Assembly (NCBI RefSeq): GCF_023656415.1
Contig: NZ_JAMOIL010000002.1
Coordinates: 62,001 to 126,000 of the forward strand
DNA: 64,000 nucleotides
Direction of reading: 5' to 3'
DNA from: Nocardioides bruguierae
Lineage (GTDB): Bacteria; Actinomycetota; Actinomycetes; Propionibacteriales; Nocardioidaceae
In this document: one piece after another, positions 1 through 7,575 of the stretch
How the letters are laid out: each line of letters opens with the position of its first letter
How positions within the stretch are numbered: the first letter of the stretch is position 1
Made by a program: the position numbers and the translations under genes
Notes under the pieces: model-generated
What the model was told of the DNA's origin: nothing
Seen by the model: the letters and a program-made list of their open reading frames with translations, nothing else
The model's database searches: none

Positions 1-35
1 TGGGGGTATTCCCTCCGGTGCTTTACTGTCTGCAC

Positions 36-683
36 ATGGGACAGGTGAGAGCGGAACGCAAGGAGCAGACGCGCAGAGCGCTGCTGTCCGCCGCACTGGA
101 CCTCTCGGGAGACAGCAGCCTCGGGTCGGTCTCGTTGCGGCAGGTGGCCAAGCACGTGGGCATCGTTCCCACGGGCTTCTACCGGCACTTCTCCTCCGTC
201 GAGGAGCTGGGACTCGCCCTGGTGGACGAGTCCTTCACGTCGTTGCGCGCGCTGCTGCGTGACGTCCGTGCCGTCGAGACGGGCGCCTCGCTGGCCGACG
301 ACGCCAGCGCCTCCGACGTCGTGGACGCCTCGGTGGACATCATCGTCACCCACGTCGAGGCCCACCAGCCGCACTTCGCGTTCATCGCCCGCGAGCGGGC
401 CGCGGGCCCGCCGGCCGTGCGCGACGCGATCCGCCACGAGCTGGACCTCTGCGCCCGCGAGCTCGCCACCGACCTGGCGCGGGTCGGCGGCGCGGACACC
501 TGGTCCGGGGAGGACCTCCGCATCCTCGCGGACCTGTTCGTCACCACGATGACGGCCACGGCCGAGTCGCTGCTGCGCGCCGAGGGTCGCCCGGCCGCCC
601 GCACCGCGGTCGTGCAGACCGCGCGCACGCAGCTCCGGATGATCCTGGTCGGCGCCTTCCACTGGCGCTCCGACCGCTCCTGA
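36..683 (+). CDS. TetR-family regulator, FabR/DesT-like
   Basis: Predicted repressor of 215 residues. The N-terminus (MGQVRAERKEQTRRALLSAA) and the helix-turn-helix at about residues 33-52 (SLRQVAKHVGIVPTGFYRHF), followed by an ELGLALVDES stretch, match the FabR/DesT branch of TetR regulators. That branch senses acyl-CoA or acyl-ACP and controls unsaturated fatty acid synthesis or desaturases. The C-terminal QLRMILVGAFHW also fits. The ATG at 36 is preferred over an upstream in-frame GTG at 18 because family members begin with this basic segment. No desaturase gene is visible; a target could lie upstream, outside the window. The effector is inferred from the family only. Confidence 0.85.
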   Translation: MGQVRAERKEQTRRALLSAALDLSGDSSLGSVSLRQVAKHVGIVPTGFYRHFSSVEELGLALVDESFTSLRALLRDVRAVETGASLADDASASDVVDASVDIIVTHVEAHQPHFAFIARERAAGPPAVRDAIRHELDLCARELATDLARVGGADTWSGEDLRILADLFVTTMTATAESLLRAEGRPAARTAVVQTARTQLRMILVGAFHWRSDRS

Positions 684-705
684 CCTCGCCCGCTCCGCGG
701 GCCGT

Positions 706-738
706 GTGCGCCGGTCGGCCCCTGGCCGGCCGGCGCAC
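706..738. terminator. bidirectional hairpin terminator
   Basis: Arms 706-720 and 724-738 pair over 15 bp with one G-U wobble and a 3-base loop. It sits between the convergent FabR-like and SDR genes, so it probably ends both transcripts. No U-tract is visible, as is usual in this kind of genome. Confidence 0.7.
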
Positions 739-758
739 TCGTGCTCTCAGCCCCGTGC

Positions 759-1448
759 TCAGCCCCGCGGTCGGACCGGCAGGTCCGGCACCTGGGCGTC
801 GCCCGGCAGGTCGAGGACGTGCAGGACGGCGTCGGCGACCGTCTGCGGCCTGATCCACCGCGCGGGCTCGTACTCCTTGCCCTCGTGCGCGTGCACCGCC
901 TCCTGCATGGGCGTGTCCGTGCGACCGGGATAGACCGACGAGACGCGGACGCCGTGCCCGGCCTCCTCCGCCCGGAGGCTGTCGGCCAGCGCCTTCAGGC
1001 CGTGCTTGGACGCGGCGTACCCGGCCCACGAGGGCGAGGCGCTCAGGCCCTGGCCGGAGCTCACGAAGACGACCGTGCCGCGGCTCGCGCGCAGCGCGGG
1101 CAGGCACAGCCGCGTCAGCACCGCCGGGGCGAGCAGGTTGACCGCCAGCTGGTGCTCCCACTCCCCCAGCGGCGCCTCGGCCACCGGCCCGAGCGCCACG
1201 ACGCCCGCCGAGTGCACGAGCGAGTCGAGCCGGTCGGGCAGGTCGCCCGCGAGGCCCTCCAGGGAGGCCGGGTCGGCGAGGTCGGCGACCAGCGTGGTGC
1301 TGCCGGGCCAGCGCTGCTCGAGCTCGGCGGCGCGCTCGGCCGAGCGGGCGAGGAGCACGAGCGCGTCCCCGCGGGCGTGCAGCCGGTCGACGAGCGCGGC
1401 GCCGATGCCGGAGCCGGCGCCGGTGACCAGGTGGGTCCGGCCGCTCAC
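759..1448 (-). CDS. short-chain dehydrogenase/reductase
   Basis: Classical SDR of 229 residues. The cofactor motif TGAGSGIG is at residues 9-16, the active site YAASK has Tyr144 and Lys148, a serine is near 130, and an NLL motif is near 104. The Asp-rich VADLADP after beta-strand 3 is typical. The family acts as NAD(P)-dependent alcohol/ketone oxidoreductases; the substrate cannot be told. The GTG start overlaps the stop of the upstream medium-chain dehydrogenase by 4 bases, so the two are translationally coupled and probably work together. Confidence 0.85.
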   Translation of the reverse strand: MSGRTHLVTGAGSGIGAALVDRLHARGDALVLLARSAERAAELEQRWPGSTTLVADLADPASLEGLAGDLPDRLDSLVHSAGVVALGPVAEAPLGEWEHQLAVNLLAPAVLTRLCLPALRASRGTVVFVSSGQGLSASPSWAGYAASKHGLKALADSLRAEEAGHGVRVSSVYPGRTDTPMQEAVHAHEGKEYEPARWIRPQTVADAVLHVLDLPGDAQVPDLPVRPRG

Positions 1449-2413
1449 CGGGTGAGCACGATCTTGCCGAAGACGTCGCCGTCGACCATCGCGGAGAACG
1501 CGGTGGGGGCGTCGTCCATGGGCACGGTCCGGTCGATGAGCGGCCGGGTGCCGGTGGCGTCCAGGAGCTGCACGAGGGAGGCCAGCTCGCCCGAGGTGCC
1601 CATGGTCGAGCCGATCACCGAGAGCTGGAGGAAGAAGATCCGGGTGAGCTCGGCGTCGTCCAGCTTCGGCCCGGAGGTGGTGCCCGAGACGACGATGCAG
1701 CCGCCGGGACGCAGCGAGCGGACCGAGTGCGACCAGGTGGCGCGTCCGACGGTCTCCATCACCCCGTCCACCTTCACCGGGAGCCGCGCACCGGACTCGA
1801 ACACCTCGTGCGCGCCGATCTCCAGCGCGCGTGCCCGCTTGGCCTCGTCACGGCTGGTCACGAGCACGGTGAGGCCCGCCGCGCGGGCGAGGATGATGCA
1901 GGCGGTGGCCACGCCGCCGCCGGCGCCCTGCACGAGCACGGTGTCCCCCGGCTTCAGGCCACCGCGGACGAAGAGCATCCGGTACGCGGTCAGCCAGGCC
2001 GTGGGCAGGCAGGCGGCCTCCGCGAAGGAGAGGGACGCCGGCTTGGGCACCACGTTGCGCCGGGGCACGGCGACCTTCTCGGCGAACGTGCCCTGGTAGC
2101 GCTCGGAGAGCAGCGAGCGGCGCGGGTCGAGGGTCTCGTCCCCGCTCCAGCGCGGGTCGTTGACGACGGCGTGGACGACGACCTCGTTGCCGTCCTCGTC
2201 GGTGCCCGCGGCGTCGCAGCCGAGGATCATCGGCAGCGCCTCGGCCTTGAGGCCGACCCCGCGCAGCGACCAGACGTCGTGGTGGTTCAGCGACGCGGCC
2301 CGCACGGTGACGGTCGTCCAGCCGTCGGGGACATCGGGCTCGGGGCGCTCCCCCACGCGCAGCGCGGAGAGCGGGTCGTCGGGGCTGGCGGTGTCGGTGT
2401 AGACGGCGAACAT
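1445..2413 (-). CDS. medium-chain (zinc-type) alcohol dehydrogenase / quinone oxidoreductase family protein
   Basis: MDR-family enzyme of 322 residues. The GroES-like N-terminal domain carries LNHHDVW (42-48) and GCDAAG (65-70). The Rossmann domain has a QGAGGGVATA motif at about 162-171. The structural-zinc cysteine cluster of classical ADHs is absent, so it belongs with the quinone-oxidoreductase/crotonyl-reductase-like branch of NADPH-dependent reductases. A -10 element TAGCGT at 2421-2426 lies 7 bases before the ATG, which predicts a leaderless mRNA that also carries the overlapping SDR gene. Substrate unknown. Confidence 0.82.
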   Translation of the reverse strand: MFAVYTDTASPDDPLSALRVGERPEPDVPDGWTTVTVRAASLNHHDVWSLRGVGLKAEALPMILGCDAAGTDEDGNEVVVHAVVNDPRWSGDETLDPRRSLLSERYQGTFAEKVAVPRRNVVPKPASLSFAEAACLPTAWLTAYRMLFVRGGLKPGDTVLVQGAGGGVATACIILARAAGLTVLVTSRDEAKRARALEIGAHEVFESGARLPVKVDGVMETVGRATWSHSVRSLRPGGCIVVSGTTSGPKLDDAELTRIFFLQLSVIGSTMGTSGELASLVQLLDATGTRPLIDRTVPMDDAPTAFSAMVDGDVFGKIVLTR

Positions 2414-2474
2414 GCTCGTGACGCTACTCGGAGGCAGGACTCGTGGGCAGGGCCCGGGCGCAGGAGGCGGCGCC

Positions 2475-3731
2475 TCAGCGCCGCGCCACCCCGTCGCGGC
2501 GGGCGGCCTCGGCCACGGCGCGGGAGACCGCCCCCGGCACGCGCGGGTCGAACGGGTGCGGGATCACGTGGTCCTCGCGCAGGTCGTCACCGACGAGGTC
2601 GGCCAGGGCCGTCGCCGCGGCCACCTTCATCGGCTCGGTGATGGAGCGCGCCTGCACGTCGATGGCGCCGCGGAAGATCCCCGGGAAGGCCAGCACGTTG
2701 TTGATCTGGTTCGGGAAGTCCGAGCGCCCGGTCGCCACGACCCGGGCGTGCCGGTGGGCGACCTCCGGGTGCACCTCCGGGGTCGGGTTGGCCAGCGCGA
2801 AGACGATCGCGTCGTCGGCCATCCGCGCCACGTCCTCCTCGGGCACCGTGCCGCCGGAGACCCCGATGTAGACGTCCGCGCCGTCGAGCACGTCGGCGAG
2901 GCTGCCCGTGCGGCCGGTGAGGTCCGCGGTGGTCTCCGCGAGCGCGCGCTTGACCGGCGTGAGGTCGCCGCGCGAGGAGTGCAGGACGCCCTTGCGGTCG
3001 GTCACCGCGAGGTCCGTGATGCCCGCCTGGAGCAGGATCTTGGCGACGGCCACGCCCGCCGCGCCGGCGCCGGAGATCACGACACGGGCCTGACCCGGCT
3101 CCCGGCCGGTCAGGCGCAGCGCGTTGGTCAGCGCCGCCAGGGCGACCACCGCGGTGCCGTGCTGGTCGTCGTGGAAGACGGGGATGTCGAGCATCTCCTT
3201 GAGCCGGTCCTCGATCTCGAAGCACCGGGGGGCGGAGATGTCCTCGAGGTTGACCCCGCCGAAGCTCGGCGCCAGCCGCGCGACGGTCGCGATGATCTCC
3301 TCGGTGTCGGTGGTGTCGAGGCAGATCGGGATCGCGTCGACGCCACCGAACTGCTTGAACAGCACCGCCTTGCCCTCCATCACGGGCATCGCGGCCGCGG
3401 GGCCGATGTCGCCGAGGCCGAGCACCGCGGTGCCGTCGGAGACGACCGCCACCGTGTTCGGCACCCAGGTGTAGGTGCGGGCCAGCTCCGGGTCCTCCGC
3501 GATCGCCTCGCAGACGCGGGCGACGCCCGGGGTGTAGGCCAGCGAGAGGTCGTCGGCGTCGCGCAGCGGGGCCGTGGCCGCGATGTGCATCTTGCCGCCG
3601 ACGTGCAGGTCGAAGGCCGGGTCGCCCGCCCGCGGGTGCTCGTCCGGACCGGGCAGCGTCGGGCCCACCGCACCCGGGGCGGCCTCGGCCTCGGGCGTGC
3701 GGGGGTCGGTCTCGACGAAGGCGTCGGTCAT
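2475..3731 (-). CDS. NAD(P)-dependent malic enzyme
   Basis: Oxidative decarboxylation of malate to pyruvate, linking the TCA cycle to pyruvate and NAD(P)H. The 418-residue length fits the short bacterial malic enzymes. Visible motifs are the catalytic tyrosine in AYTPGVARVC (Tyr66), the lysine in EGKAVLFKQFGG (Lys121), metal-binding acidic residues in NLEDI and HDDQHGT (about 163-189), and the Rossmann motif GAGAAG (221-226). The first 45 residues are a low-complexity acidic/proline-rich extension, so a later start is conceivable. Cofactor preference cannot be judged by eye. It is monocistronic, with about 270 bases of non-coding sequence upstream. Confidence 0.93.
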   Translation of the reverse strand: MTDAFVETDPRTPEAEAAPGAVGPTLPGPDEHPRAGDPAFDLHVGGKMHIAATAPLRDADDLSLAYTPGVARVCEAIAEDPELARTYTWVPNTVAVVSDGTAVLGLGDIGPAAAMPVMEGKAVLFKQFGGVDAIPICLDTTDTEEIIATVARLAPSFGGVNLEDISAPRCFEIEDRLKEMLDIPVFHDDQHGTAVVALAALTNALRLTGREPGQARVVISGAGAAGVAVAKILLQAGITDLAVTDRKGVLHSSRGDLTPVKRALAETTADLTGRTGSLADVLDGADVYIGVSGGTVPEEDVARMADDAIVFALANPTPEVHPEVAHRHARVVATGRSDFPNQINNVLAFPGIFRGAIDVQARSITEPMKVAAATALADLVGDDLREDHVIPHPFDPRVPGAVSRAVAEAARRDGVARR

Positions 3732-3924
3732 GGCGGGCTCTCTCCTGGGCGCGGGTGCTCGTCCGGGCCGGGACCGGCCGGAGTGCGGGCGTGCGTGACG
3801 GTGGGCGGCGACAGGTCGGTGTCGCGGGGTGTCCGGATCGGACGGCGGCGGGTGCGCCGGACCCGCAGTCTGGCACAGCGAGGCGGCACAGAAGGTGGGT
3901 CAGGTCACACCGTGGTACCGCTGG

Positions 3925-3942
3925 GCGGACGCGGCCGTCCGC
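3925..3942 (-). terminator. short hairpin, candidate sodX terminator
   Basis: A perfect 7-bp stem (3925-3931 / 3936-3942) with a CGGC loop lies about 60 bases downstream of sodX. Weak; the rest of 3732-4004 shows nothing recognisable. Confidence 0.3.
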
Positions 3943-4004
3943 AGAACGTGACGTAGCGGCGGACCTGGGGCGGGCGTCTCGGGTGGGGTCCTCAGGCGGG
4001 GTAC

Positions 4005-4442
4005 TCAGGCAGGCGGAGCGAGCCGCCGGGTCGGACGAGGCCACAGCCGCGCCCGGACGACGCCGAGCACGTCGTCGTCCGGGACCGGCCCGCGGTGCCT
4101 GCTGTCGACGCCCTTGTCCGGCGCGTCGCTCAGCACCCACCAGGCGGGTCGACCCGTCGCCGTCGTCCGCCGGTCGTGGGCCCGCTTGACCGCGACGGTG
4201 CCGTCGGCGAGGCGGGCCACCACGACCTGCCCGGGCGCGGGCGCTGCGTGGTAGTCGACCCACAGCCGGTCGCCGGGGCGCAGCGTCGGGGTCATCGACT
4301 CCCCGCTCACCAGGGCCATGCCCCAGCGCGGACCGAGCCTCGCCCCGCCCGCGGCCCCGGACGCCTGACCGTCAGGTGTCGGGAAAAGCACGTCCCGGAC
4401 CGTCTCAACCAGAGGTGGGAGGCGTCGTCGGCGTTCGGGCAC
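4005..4442 (-). CDS. sodX: nickel superoxide dismutase maturation protease (S26 family)
   Basis: Signal-peptidase-like serine protease expected to remove the NiSOD leader and expose the nickel-binding histidine. SGESMTPTLRPGD contains the catalytic Ser (about residue 49 from the chosen start), and VAVKRAHD contains the general-base Lys (about 86). WWVLSDAPDKGVDSRHRGPV matches the conserved C-terminal box. There is no obvious transmembrane anchor. The gene is divergent from sodN, the usual arrangement. The start is uncertain: the GTG at 4442 gives 145 residues, an upstream ATG at 4520 would run into sodN, and an internal Met before the Ser motif is also possible. Confidence 0.85.
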   Translation of the reverse strand: MPERRRRLPPLVETVRDVLFPTPDGQASGAAGGARLGPRWGMALVSGESMTPTLRPGDRLWVDYHAAPAPGQVVVARLADGTVAVKRAHDRRTTATGRPAWWVLSDAPDKGVDSRHRGPVPDDDVLGVVRARLWPRPTRRLAPPA

Positions 4443-4488
4443 GAGAGTAGTGTCCCAACCGACCGTTCCCCATCCTCGAGAGGACGCC

Positions 4489-4890
4489 ATGCTGCGCTTC
4501 CCGCTGGCTCGTACCGCCACCGTCTCCGCCCACTGCGACCTGCCCTGCGGCGTCTACGACCCCGCCCAGGCCCGCATCGAGGCCGAGTCCGTCAAGGCCG
4601 TCATCGCCAAGGCCAACGACTCCTCCGACCCCGACTTCCGCACCCGCGCCGTGCTCATCAAGGAGCAGCGCTCCGAGCTCGTCAAGCACCACCTCTGGGT
4701 GCTGTGGACCGACTACTTCAAGCCCCCGCACTTCGAGAAGTACCCCCAGCTCCACACCCTCTTCAACGAGGCCACCAAGCTGGCCGGCGCCACCGGCACC
4801 AAGGGCACCATGGACGCCGAGGCCGCCGACTCCCTCCTCGCCAAGATCGACGAGATCGCCGAGATCTTCTGGGAGACCAAGAAGGCCTGA
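4489..4890 (+). CDS. sodN: nickel-type superoxide dismutase
   Basis: Detoxifies superoxide in the cytoplasm with a Ni centre. The ATG at 4489 follows a GAGAGGA ribosome site and gives 133 residues. The first 14 residues (MLRFPLARTATVSA) are the removable leader, and cleavage exposes HCDLPCGVYDP, the nickel hook (His1, Cys2, Cys6 of the mature enzyme). The rest matches the four-helix-bundle NiSOD family. A TAGTGT element at 4448-4453 is a possible -10. The gene diverges from sodX. In streptomycetes the pair is controlled by the nickel regulator Nur; I could not identify a Nur box here. Confidence 0.97.
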   Translation: MLRFPLARTATVSAHCDLPCGVYDPAQARIEAESVKAVIAKANDSSDPDFRTRAVLIKEQRSELVKHHLWVLWTDYFKPPHFEKYPQLHTLFNEATKLAGATGTKGTMDAEAADSLLAKIDEIAEIFWETKKA

Positions 4891-4900
4891 GGCCACTGCC

Positions 4901-4935
4901 CTCACCCGGGGCCTCACCCGGGGCCTCACCGGGGC
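4901..4935. repeat. 12-bp tandem repeat downstream of sodN
   Basis: Two exact copies of CTCACCCGGGGC (4901-4912, 4913-4924) and a third copy one base shorter (4925-4935), just after the sodN stop. Probably replication slippage. Confidence 0.85.
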
Positions 4936-4961
4936 ACCGCCCGCACGGGCGGACATCGAAC

Positions 4962-4992
4962 GACGCCGTCGCCGGCACCCGGCGACGGCGTC
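4962..4992 (+). terminator. sodN terminator
   Basis: A perfect 13-bp stem (4962-4974 / 4980-4992) with a GCACC loop, about 70 bases after sodN. Confidence 0.8.
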
Positions 4993-5053
4993 GTCGCGTC
5001 CGGATGGGGCCCGCGGGCTGGTACGGACCGCCGCGGCCGAGTCGGTGAGCACT

Positions 5054-5078
5054 GTTTCACCGGGCGCGCCCCGGGGTA
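5054..5078 (+). promoter_or_regulatory. SigF/SigB-type promoter of rsbW-sigF
   Basis: GTTT at 5054-5057, a 16-base spacer, then GGGTA at 5074-5078. This matches the GTTT-N15/17-GGGTAT pattern known for actinobacterial SigF. It lies about 90 bases before rsbW and would make the operon autoregulated by its own sigma factor. Prediction by inspection only. Confidence 0.6.
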
Positions 5079-5092
5079 CCGGAGCCGGTGCG

Positions 5093-5109
5093 AGGTCATG
5101 ACCTAGGGT
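5093..5109 (+). promoter_or_regulatory. 12-bp palindrome abutting a -10-like element before rsbW
   Basis: AGGTCATGACCT (5093-5104) is a perfect palindrome whose last base begins TAGGGT (5104-5109), a plausible housekeeping -10. It could be a second promoter with an operator in its spacer. No regulator is assigned. Confidence 0.35.
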
Positions 5110-5166
5110 CTGGCGCGAGCACGGCCCGTCCCCCTGACCGGGCCACGACCAGCGAAGGCGGTACCC

Positions 5167-5577
5167 ATGTCCCTGCCCGGCCAGCCCGCGGGCCCCGGCA
5201 CCCCGGCCGACGTCGAGATCCGGGTCCCTGCCGACGGCGCCTACGTCGCCGTGCTGCGGACCCTCACCGCCGGCCTCGCGGCCCGCCTCGACTTCACCAT
5301 CGAGGACATCGAGGACCTGCGCATCGCGGTCGGCGAGGCCTGCGCCATGGTGCTGCCCGAGGCCGACGAGGCCACCGACCTGGTGGGCAGCTTCGCGCTC
5401 GCCCCCGGCCGCCTGACCGTCCAGGTGGGCGTGCCTGCCACGCACCCCTCGCCGCCCGACTACGACTCCTTCGCCTGGCAGGTCCTCACCACGCTGGCCG
5501 ACGCGACCGTCGCCACGCACGACGGCCGCTTCGTCGTGACCCTCGTGGCGACGTCGACGCCGCTCGGCGGGAGCTGA
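5167..5577 (+). CDS. anti-sigma factor, RsbW/UsfX-like
   Basis: Predicted 136-residue histidine-kinase-like ATPase that would bind and inhibit the sigma factor encoded next. Family signs are EDLRIAVGEACAMVL at about residue 55 and the C-terminal PDYDSFAWQVLTTLADA followed by THDGRF. The latter resembles the mycobacterial UsfX/RsbW C-terminus. The usual N-box asparagine is not apparent (GEACAMVL), and no clear glycine-rich ATP lid is seen, as in other UsfX-type proteins. It is 5 bases upstream of sigF. No anti-anti-sigma gene is in this operon. A GAAGGCGG ribosome site precedes the ATG. Confidence 0.8.
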   Translation: MSLPGQPAGPGTPADVEIRVPADGAYVAVLRTLTAGLAARLDFTIEDIEDLRIAVGEACAMVLPEADEATDLVGSFALAPGRLTVQVGVPATHPSPPDYDSFAWQVLTTLADATVATHDGRFVVTLVATSTPLGGS

Positions 5578-5582
5578 GGACC

Positions 5583-6452
5583 GTGGTGGCCACGTCCGGG
5601 CACGACAGCCTCAGCGGGGACGCCCCCGTGCCGGAGCTGTCCCTGCCGGAGGTCCCCGACGCTCCCGACCGGGACCGCCGGGCCGGCATCGAGGAGACCC
5701 GCCGCCGCAGCGGGGAGCTGTTCGCGCGCCTGCTCGACCCCGCGGCGAGCGAGGCCGAGCGGGAGACCGCGCGCGACGCGCTGGTCCAGCTGCACCTGCC
5801 GCTGGTCGACCACTGCGCGCGCCGCTTCCGCAACCGCGGCGAGCCGTTCGAGGACCTCGTGCAGGTCGGGACGATCGGGCTGATCAAGTCCGTCGACCGC
5901 TTCGACACCGACCGCGGGGTCGAGTTCTCCACCTACGCCACACCGACGATCATCGGCGAGATCAAGCGGTACTTCCGCGACAAGGGCTGGGCGATCCGCG
6001 TGCCGCGCCGGCTCCAGGAGCTGCGGATGCAGATCGGCTCCGCGACCGCCGAGCTCACCCAGGACCTCGGCCGCTCCCCCACGGCGAGCGAGCTCGCGGG
6101 GCACATCGGCTGCAGCGTCGAGGAGATCGTGGAGGGCATCGAGTCCTCGCACGCCTACTCCACGCTCTCGCTGGACGCGGGCGACGACTCCGAGGACGGC
6201 GCCGCGACCATGCTCGACGCGATCGGCGAGGAGGACGTCAACATCGCTCAGGTCGAGGTGCGGGAGTCGCTCAAGCCGCTGCTGGACCAGCTCGAGCCTC
6301 GGGAGAAGAAGATCCTGCTGCTGCGGTTCTTCCGCAACATGACCCAGTCCCAGATCGCCGAGGAGATCGGCGTCTCGCAGATGCACGTCAGCCGGCTGCT
6401 GAACCGGACGCTCACGCACCTGCGCGCCTCCCTGGCCGAGGACGCCGGCTGA
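5583..6452 (+). CDS. sigF: stress sigma factor, SigF/SigB family (group 3 sigma-70)
   Basis: Directs RNA polymerase to stress/stationary-phase promoters. The product is 289 residues from the GTG at 5583, just after the rsbW stop; a GTG at 5586 is the alternative. Region 2 spans about 70-150 (FEDLVQVGTIGLIKSVDRFD, then FSTYATPTIIGEIKRYFRDK). Region 3 follows, and region 4 has the HTH QIAEEIGVSQMHVSRLL near the C-terminus. The order rsbW-sigF and the short gap match mycobacterial usfX-sigF. A longer ORF reading in from 5088 is out-of-family and overlaps rsbW, so it is ignored. Likely autoregulated from the GTTT/GGGTA promoter at 5054. Confidence 0.93.
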   Translation: MVATSGHDSLSGDAPVPELSLPEVPDAPDRDRRAGIEETRRRSGELFARLLDPAASEAERETARDALVQLHLPLVDHCARRFRNRGEPFEDLVQVGTIGLIKSVDRFDTDRGVEFSTYATPTIIGEIKRYFRDKGWAIRVPRRLQELRMQIGSATAELTQDLGRSPTASELAGHIGCSVEEIVEGIESSHAYSTLSLDAGDDSEDGAATMLDAIGEEDVNIAQVEVRESLKPLLDQLEPREKKILLLRFFRNMTQSQIAEEIGVSQMHVSRLLNRTLTHLRASLAEDAG

Positions 6453-6480
6453 GTGACGCGGGCTGAGCGACGCGGGCTGA
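6450..6480 (+). repeat. 14-bp tandem repeat containing the sigF stop codon
   Basis: TGA recurs at 6450, 6464 and 6478 within near-identical 14-base units (TGAGYGACGCGGGC). Because 14 is not a multiple of 3, the three TGA codons fall in three different frames. Confidence 0.8.
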
Positions 6481-6481
6481 G

Positions 6482-6979
6482 TCAGGCCCGGCGGGGCTCC
6501 CCGCCGGCGTCCTCGCCGTCGACTGCGTCCTCAGGCGCCTCGGCGTCGGGGTCCTCCCCGCGCGCGAGCGCCCGCGCGCGCCCGCGCTCGTCCAGGTAGC
6601 GACGGGTGCTGGGATGGAGCAGCCCGGCCAGGCCGAGCCCGCCGGCGGCGACCAGCGCCGCCGAGACCGGCTCGACCGAACGCAGGCTCCAGGCCATCAG
6701 CAGGGTGAGCGCCTGGACGAAGACGAGCGGGTTGCGGCCCCAGCCGCGGCCGACGACCAGCGACACCCCGGCCGCCACCACGACCAGGCCGAGCCCGACG
6801 AAGAAGATCGTGGTGCTCACGCCCAGCTCGAGGCGCTCGGCCGCGGTCGCACGCGCCTCCAGGACGCCCAGCACGAGGAGGGTGGCGCCCTCGGCGAGGG
6901 CGGCGAGGGCGGCGACGAGCAGCCAGCCACCCCTGCGGGTGGCCGCGGGGACGGGCAGGTCCGTGGGACGGTCGTTCAC
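6482..6979 (-). CDS. small integral membrane protein, unknown function
   Basis: I do not recognise a family with confidence. The 165 residues contain about four hydrophobic segments (roughly 17-41, 55-76, 83-98 and 104-122), then a cytoplasmic acidic tail rich in Asp, Glu, Ala and Arg from about residue 128. A similarly placed small membrane gene occurs near whiB1 in mycobacteria, but I cannot confirm homology. A TAGGCT element (6987-6992) sits 7 bases before the GTG start, so the transcript is probably leaderless. It converges on sigF. Confidence 0.7.
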   Translation of the reverse strand: MNDRPTDLPVPAATRRGGWLLVAALAALAEGATLLVLGVLEARATAAERLELGVSTTIFFVGLGLVVVAAGVSLVVGRGWGRNPLVFVQALTLLMAWSLRSVEPVSAALVAAGGLGLAGLLHPSTRRYLDERGRARALARGEDPDAEAPEDAVDGEDAGGEPRRA

Positions 6980-7100
6980 GTCGACCAGCCTAGGGCTGCC
7001 CCGTGACCCGACCCCGATCCCGGCCGCTTTCGTGCCTGCCGTGTGACGTCCAGATGACGTTGCTGTGACGCAGCCGACGAACTCCGCAGGGGGAAGGGAC

Positions 7101-7129
7101 TTGTGTCACGGGGTGTTCGTTGTCAATCT
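7101..7129 (+). promoter_or_regulatory. candidate whiB1 promoter
   Basis: TTGTGT (7101-7106), a 17-base spacer, and CAATCT (7124-7129). It would give a 5' leader of about 100 bases ending in an AAAGAGGGAA ribosome site. The rest of the 258-base gap 6980-7237 shows several TGACG repeats but no recognised operator. Confidence 0.4.
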
Positions 7130-7237
7130 AGTCGCTGCGCTCGTCGACGCGTACACGTTGCTGTGCCCACCGCACGAGCCCCGCAGGCCCTGTCGCCCCT
7201 GGCCTGCACGATCGTCAGAAAGAGGGAACACCCTGCC

Positions 7238-7486
7238 ATGGACTGGCGCAGTCGCTCCGCATGCCTGGACGAGGACCCCGAGCTCTTCTTCCCCATCGGC
7301 AACACCGGCCCGGCCGTCCTCCAGGTCGAGGAGGCCAAGCAGGTCTGCCGCCGGTGCGACGTCCGCGAGCAGTGCCTGCAGTGGGCGCTCGACGCCGGCC
7401 AGGACCACGGCGTCTGGGGCGGCCTGTCCGAGGACGAGCGGCGCGCGCTGAAGCGCCGCAACGCCCGGGGCCGTCGCACCGCCTGA
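7238..7486 (+). CDS. whiB1: WhiB-family iron-sulfur transcription factor, WhiB1-like
   Basis: A [4Fe-4S] regulator of 82 residues that binds the primary sigma factor and senses redox stress or NO. The cysteines are Cys9, Cys37, Cys40 and Cys46 (C-x27-C-x2-C-x5-C). The GVWGG turn and the basic C-terminus ERRALKRRNARGRR are characteristic. The N-terminus MDWRSRSACLDEDPELFFP is close to mycobacterial WhiB1, which is also next to pdtaS. The ATG at 7238 is chosen because WhiB1 proteins begin MDWR and a good ribosome site precedes it; an in-frame start at 7103 would add unrelated sequence. Confidence 0.95.
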   Translation: MDWRSRSACLDEDPELFFPIGNTGPAVLQVEEAKQVCRRCDVREQCLQWALDAGQDHGVWGGLSEDERRALKRRNARGRRTA

Positions 7487-7539
7487 CCCGCTGACGCGGT
7501 CCGGGCGGGGCGGCCCGGAGCGCGTCCCCGGCCGACGCC

Positions 7540-7558
7540 GGCCCACCGAGTGTGGGCC
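7540..7558. terminator. terminator between convergent whiB1 and pdtaS
   Basis: GGCCCAC (7540-7546) pairs with GTGGGCC (7552-7558) around a 5-base loop. Confidence 0.55.
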
Positions 7559-7575
7559 TAGGACCGGCCGAGACG

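Noticed and set aside
4901..4935. Short direct repeats as a CRISPR array
   Set aside because: Units are 12 bases with no spacers; same for 22368, 32304, 40183 and 61492. No cas genes.
5088..5582. Longer 454-codon version of sigF
   Set aside because: The extension overlaps rsbW and is Arg/Pro-rich; real sigF starts after the rsbW stop.
7040..7075. CRP site at whiB1 (TGTGA-N6-TCACA)
   Set aside because: TGTGACG repeats are present but no proper inverted half-site at the right spacing.
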